From assembly GCA_022496205.1 (NCBI GenBank), contig WTXD01000042.1:1-64000 (forward strand): a stretch of 64,000 nt of DNA, written 5' to 3'. Shown here piece by piece: positions 60,743 through 64,000 of the stretch. A program made the translations under genes and the position numbers. The notes beneath the pieces were generated by a model. The model did no database searches. It saw only the letters and a list, made by a program, of their open reading frames with translations, and was not told the DNA's origin. This stretch comes from Gloeopeniophorella convolvens (lineage: Eukaryota; Basidiomycota; Agaricomycetes; Russulales). The first letter of the stretch is position 1. Each line of letters begins with the position of its first letter.

Positions 60743-61298
60743 TGATATCCTGAGTCCAGCTAGAGATGTGGACCGAGGGGAGTTGCTATAGTCGCCAGGG
60801 GTGATGGGATGAGGATTGGGTGGTCGGATGAGCAATAGGATGAGCTAGTGACTGCAAGGATCCGCTCGGAAACGCAAGGAAAGGACCCGAACTCGCAGGA
60901 ACACAACCTGAAGCTGACCCGAAGGTCCTGGAAGGCCTCGGGCCCTCCAGAGAGTGAGGGAGAGTCTCTGAACGCGACGCAGACCCGAAATGAGATGGGA
61001 GCACCGGGGAAAGGAAGCTTTTTGATCCAAAACACTACAGGATGCAGTACTACTAACTACGTGGGAACCCGAAGCCAAATCTGGTAGGTACAAGGGTTTC
61101 CTGCGACCCGAAAGTGTAAAGGAACCAGGAAGGAAAAGGAAGTAAAAGGAACTGCAATATACAAACGTACAGGCTCGCATCTGTGCTCAAGGGCAGTCTG
61201 GGGTCACATCCTTTGCTACCCAGCTCAACCCGATGGCTTCGCAGGGCAAAATACCCAGATCCGAGGTTTCCGAGCGTAGAGACCGCTGGACCCTAACA
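60743..61298 (-). mobile_element. Solo LTR, family W (copy 2), inverted relative to copy 1
   Basis: 556-bp repeat in reverse orientation flanked by GCGC (60739-60742 and 61299-61302). Same length as copy 1, with scattered substitutions only. Confidence 0.82.
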
Positions 61299-61302
61299 GC
61301 GC

Positions 61303-61961
61303 TTTGGGGGAGTCTCTACTTAAGGCCTAGATGATTGGGCCAGTGGATAAGGGGGTCCAATTTGTTCTACATGCATGGCGCTCTGTTTCCCAATGGTCAA
61401 AGGACCTGGTACTGACGCTGGTTCATGCAGAGGTGAACTGTGAGGCTCATCCCTATGTACTACTGTATAGTAGGGTAGCGCAGTTGTAACAGGCGCAAGG
61501 TCTAGGGTGGTGTTCCCCGCCTTGTTATACACCAAAACCACTCCCACTTAAGGGCAGACGGCCAACCGTTCACTAGCCAAAAAGCATCACAAGGGGCTTC
61601 CCCCCTGCTTGCCTAAGGGGCCATAAGGGCCGCTCTTCTGGCTCCACACACAGCGGCTGACTACTGCACGCTGGTGGGTTTCCCCAGGAACATGTACAGT
61701 AGTGTAAGGTAAAAGTACTGTAAGTGCGCACTGTGGGGTAAGGAAGCTCACTATGGTTCTGCGTCGCCACGCTCTATCCCACAGCTCGCAGGAAGTCCGG
61801 TTAGGACCCAAGTGTTATGCACAATCCCATAGCCCAGCCAGGGAAGGAGGAAGGAAAAAGTGGAACAGAGGCTCGCCTTGTTGGGATGAAAGATGCAGTG
61901 TCTTGTCAAGGGAGCTTGTGTAAAATCTTCAGTGCAAGGTATTTAGGCAGGGCCCATAACC
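61303..61961. other. Gap without recognisable gene
   Basis: Only short frames. It may contain further LTR-like sequence, but no paired ends were found. Confidence 0.35.
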
Positions 61962-62446
61962 TGTTGAAGCGCAGCAAAGGGTGGAGTGACAACTGAAGGA
62001 CACAAGGTGACACTCAGTCAGAGAAGGTCAAAAGACTGATACATTAGTGCAATACCTGAAGGACACAAGGTGACACTGTAAGGTAAGGTAAGCATAAGGT
62101 AGAAGTGAAAGGAGCGGTAGTGTACTTGCCTCAGTCAGAGAAGGTCAAAAGACTGAGGCTACAAGGGTGAAAGAGGAGGTCCTTTTATACAAGTAAGGAG
62201 CAACGATAGCATGTGATAAACAATGCTTAGAAAGCCTAGGAGACCCACATGAAACGGAGTAAGAGTGGGTACCAGAGTACAGGGTGGGTCATGGAATGCC
62301 CTAGAAGAGTCCGGAACACGGAAACAAATGTGGGGCTGAGCACAGCTTTAAGTCTAGAACATTATGTACACAAGATAAGATAGTCCTTGATCATTAGGTC
62401 CATATCTAATCTAATCAGAGCGGCCAGGACACTGTCCGTCTCAACA
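61962..62446 (-). mobile_element. LTR, family T1 (copy F), without matching target duplication
   Basis: 485-bp T1 LTR in reverse orientation with intact TGTTGA/TCAACA ends. Left flank TAACC and right flank CTACA do not match. A copia gag fragment begins directly at its right edge, in the opposite orientation. Confidence 0.92.
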
Positions 62447-62866
62447 CTACACCATCTGGAGCTTCATTGAGAGCGACGCCACTTACCCCACAGTGGCTCA
62501 CAAGTGGGACAAGCTTAAGGAAACCTATGTGGGCATTGGGGCCACTACGGCCTTCAACAACTGGGTCAGCCTGACCCAAGTGCGGCTGGACAACTCCAAG
62601 CCAATGACACCTCAGCACAATGAGCTGAACGCGCTGAGGAACAACCTCACCTCTGCGGGCATGGGGGTCTCTGACCTCCAGTTCTGCCTCATCCTCCTCT
62701 AGGCCATGCCATCGTCATACGACATAGTGGCCTCCACCCTCCTCGCTATCAGCTTGCCCTCAAAGCTAGAGCATGACAAGATTGCGCAGACCATCCTCAA
62801 TGAGGAAATGCGCCATCAGTCCAATGGTTCTCTCAATGTGGCCAGGGTGCCCATCAAGGGCAAGGG
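62447..62866 (+). pseudogene. Ty1/copia gag fragment
   Basis: Copia-type gag (UBN2-like): ATYPTVAHKWDKLKETYVGI, FNNWVSLTQVRLDNSKPMT, NNLTSAGMGVSDLQFCLILL, then TAG (62700-62702) where the family has Gln, then LEHDKIAQTILNEEMRHQSN. Truncated on both sides by LTRs of families T1 and T2. No nucleocapsid knuckle, RT or integrase is present here. Confidence 0.9.
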
Positions 62867-63392
62867 TGTTGAGACGGACAGGACTCAGGACAGGAAGGAT
62901 ATCTCTGATTAGATTAGATAAGGAACTCGGTGATCTGCGAGCTATCTGATCTACAATGTATATGACATCATTATGTTCTAGCCCCTAAGGCTGTACCTAC
63001 TTTCGTTCCTGTTCTAGATTCTTCCAGGCTCTTCCATGACCCACATGCAGTTCTGGGTTGACCCACCTGCAGTTCCGGTCGACCCACTTTAGTTCCGCTT
63101 TCACATGGGTCTCTGGTTATCACATGTTGCTGTTGTTTATCACATGCAAACCACACTCCTTTTATGTATATAAAGGACGCTGTTTTCGCCCTTGTAGCCT
63201 CAGTCTGTTGACTTCACTGACTGAGGCAAGTACTTTACTTCCGGAACTTCCGGACTTGCGCTTACCTAGTTACTTTAGCTTTGCTCTTGCTTGCCTAGGT
63301 ATTGCGCCAATGACACTAAGTCTGTTGACTTCACTGACTGAGCTTTGCTCTTGCTTGCCTAGTTGGCACCCTGTTTCTGCTGCGCTTCAACA
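62867..63392 (+). mobile_element. LTR, family T2 (copy 3), without matching target duplication
   Basis: 526-bp T2 LTR with intact ends. Left flank AAGGG, right flank CAAAC. It joins copia gag on its left to gypsy gag on its right. Confidence 0.92.
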
Positions 63393-64000
63393 CAAACGAC
63401 CCCTACATCAGCACAGCCGCAGGCCAGACTCAACCTCATGGGAGTCGCACAGCACCTCAAAGAAACCGCTGCAACACTCCTTTCCCAGACATCTAATCCT
63501 ACATCTATACCAGCACGTGAGATGGCTGAAGAAACCCGAGTCGACTCCACGATCACCACAACCCCATGAAGCGGCAGGAAGCTCACCGGAGAAGCTCTGT
63601 TTATCTTTAATGGAGAATCCAAACGCTATGCCGACTTCATGCGGCAGTTCAACCTCTATGCCTTTTTAAACGACGATAACTTGATGTTCACTGACCCCCT
63701 AAAGAAAATCTCCTTCTGCCTCACCTACTTCCGAGGCACCATTGTAACTGACTAGGTACAGAGGCAGATCGAATGGCTTGAGAAAGTCAAAGAAAACAGT
63801 ATTCTCGACCCACCAGTACCCTACGCCATGAAGGAGACTGCTTGGACGGTGTCTAAAGACACCCTTGATAAGCAGTTCCTAAATCAAGGAATGGCAGTCA
63901 ATGCTAAACTCCTCCTGGCGAATCTGAAATACCATGCCCCCAAACCAATCGAGGAATACATTGGGAAGTTCCACACCCTTGCAGAGAGAGGAAACTTCCG
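63393..64000 (+). pseudogene. Ty3/gypsy gag fragment running off the window
   Basis: Gag of a Ty3/gypsy element. A plausible N-terminal part (MGVAQHLKETAATLLSQTSN...) lies at about 63438-63569. After a frame change come EALFIFNGESKRYADFMRQF, a TAG at 63753-63755 within the motif before VQRQIEWLEKV, KQFLNQGMAVNAKLLLANLK and PIEEYIGKFHTLAERGNF at the window edge. The LTR at its left belongs to T2 but is not followed by an obvious primer-binding site, so it need not be this element's own LTR. Confidence 0.82.

Noticed and set aside
56555..61298. The two W repeats as terminal inverted repeats of one DNA transposon
   Set aside because: The outermost flanks (CCAG and GCGC) do not match, while copy 2 has its own GCGC on both sides; solo LTRs explain this better, though not conclusively.
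62867..64000. T2 LTR as the 5' LTR of the gypsy element at the right edge
   Set aside because: No primer-binding site follows the LTR, the left flank is inside a copia gag, and T2 copies elsewhere are solo; recombination between LTRs is more likely.

Overview
The window is genomic DNA of a filamentous basidiomycete, most likely an agaricomycete. The evidence is short introns of about 50 bp with GT(A/G)NGT donors and CTAAC-like branch sites, and gene families typical of mushroom genomes: a KDZ transposase with a CxC2 cysteine cluster, Plavaka/Tnp2-like transposases, DUF6698-like proteins and a Ulp1-like peptidase. Nothing looks bacterial. No tRNA, rRNA or CRISPR was seen. Almost every recognisable gene is a transposable-element gene or a broken host gene. 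Family names come from remembered sequence patterns; no search was run.

Left part (1-10.3 kb): the 3' end of a Ty3/gypsy element (integrase, chromodomain, PPT, 3' LTR), itself split by a solo LTR, lies in a Plavaka-like transposase gene. A DUF6698-like gene broken by another solo LTR follows, then a decayed copia integrase piece and the C-terminal half of a minus-strand Tnp2-like transposase.

Centre (10.3-23.5 kb): the main result is a nearly complete 13.2-kb DNA transposon at 10303-23530. It has inverted termini, about 1 kb of ~43-bp tandem repeats at each end in opposite orientation, and an exact 7-bp target duplication (CGTCTCC). It carries a KDZ transposase (minus) and a divergently transcribed companion gene (plus). 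It sits inside the Tnp2-like gene, whose N-terminal half resumes at 23531-25158; removing the element and one target copy restores the host frame. The KDZ gene and the companion gene each later received one solo LTR.

Right of centre (25.7-39.4 kb): a DUF6698-like gene divergent from the Tnp2-like gene; a BiP/Kar2 pseudogene with an HDEL end and an internal segment copied behind its stop; a 1.5-kb element with ~145-bp inverted repeats and one clean two-exon gene; relics of KDZ-type subterminal DNA; and a Ulp1-like gene invaded by a 1.6-kb mariner-like element flanked by TA.

Right part (39.4-64 kb): long stretches without recognisable genes alternate with three minus-strand genes (45.9-47.9, 48.6-50.0, 50.9-56.1 kb), all cut by solo LTRs. 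The end holds a copia gag fragment and a gypsy gag fragment separated by LTRs that lack matching target duplications. In all, 15 solo LTRs of five local families (called here S1, T1, T2, V, W) were delimited, most by exact 4-5 bp duplications. The whole reads as a nested transposon graveyard of the heterochromatic or subtelomeric kind.
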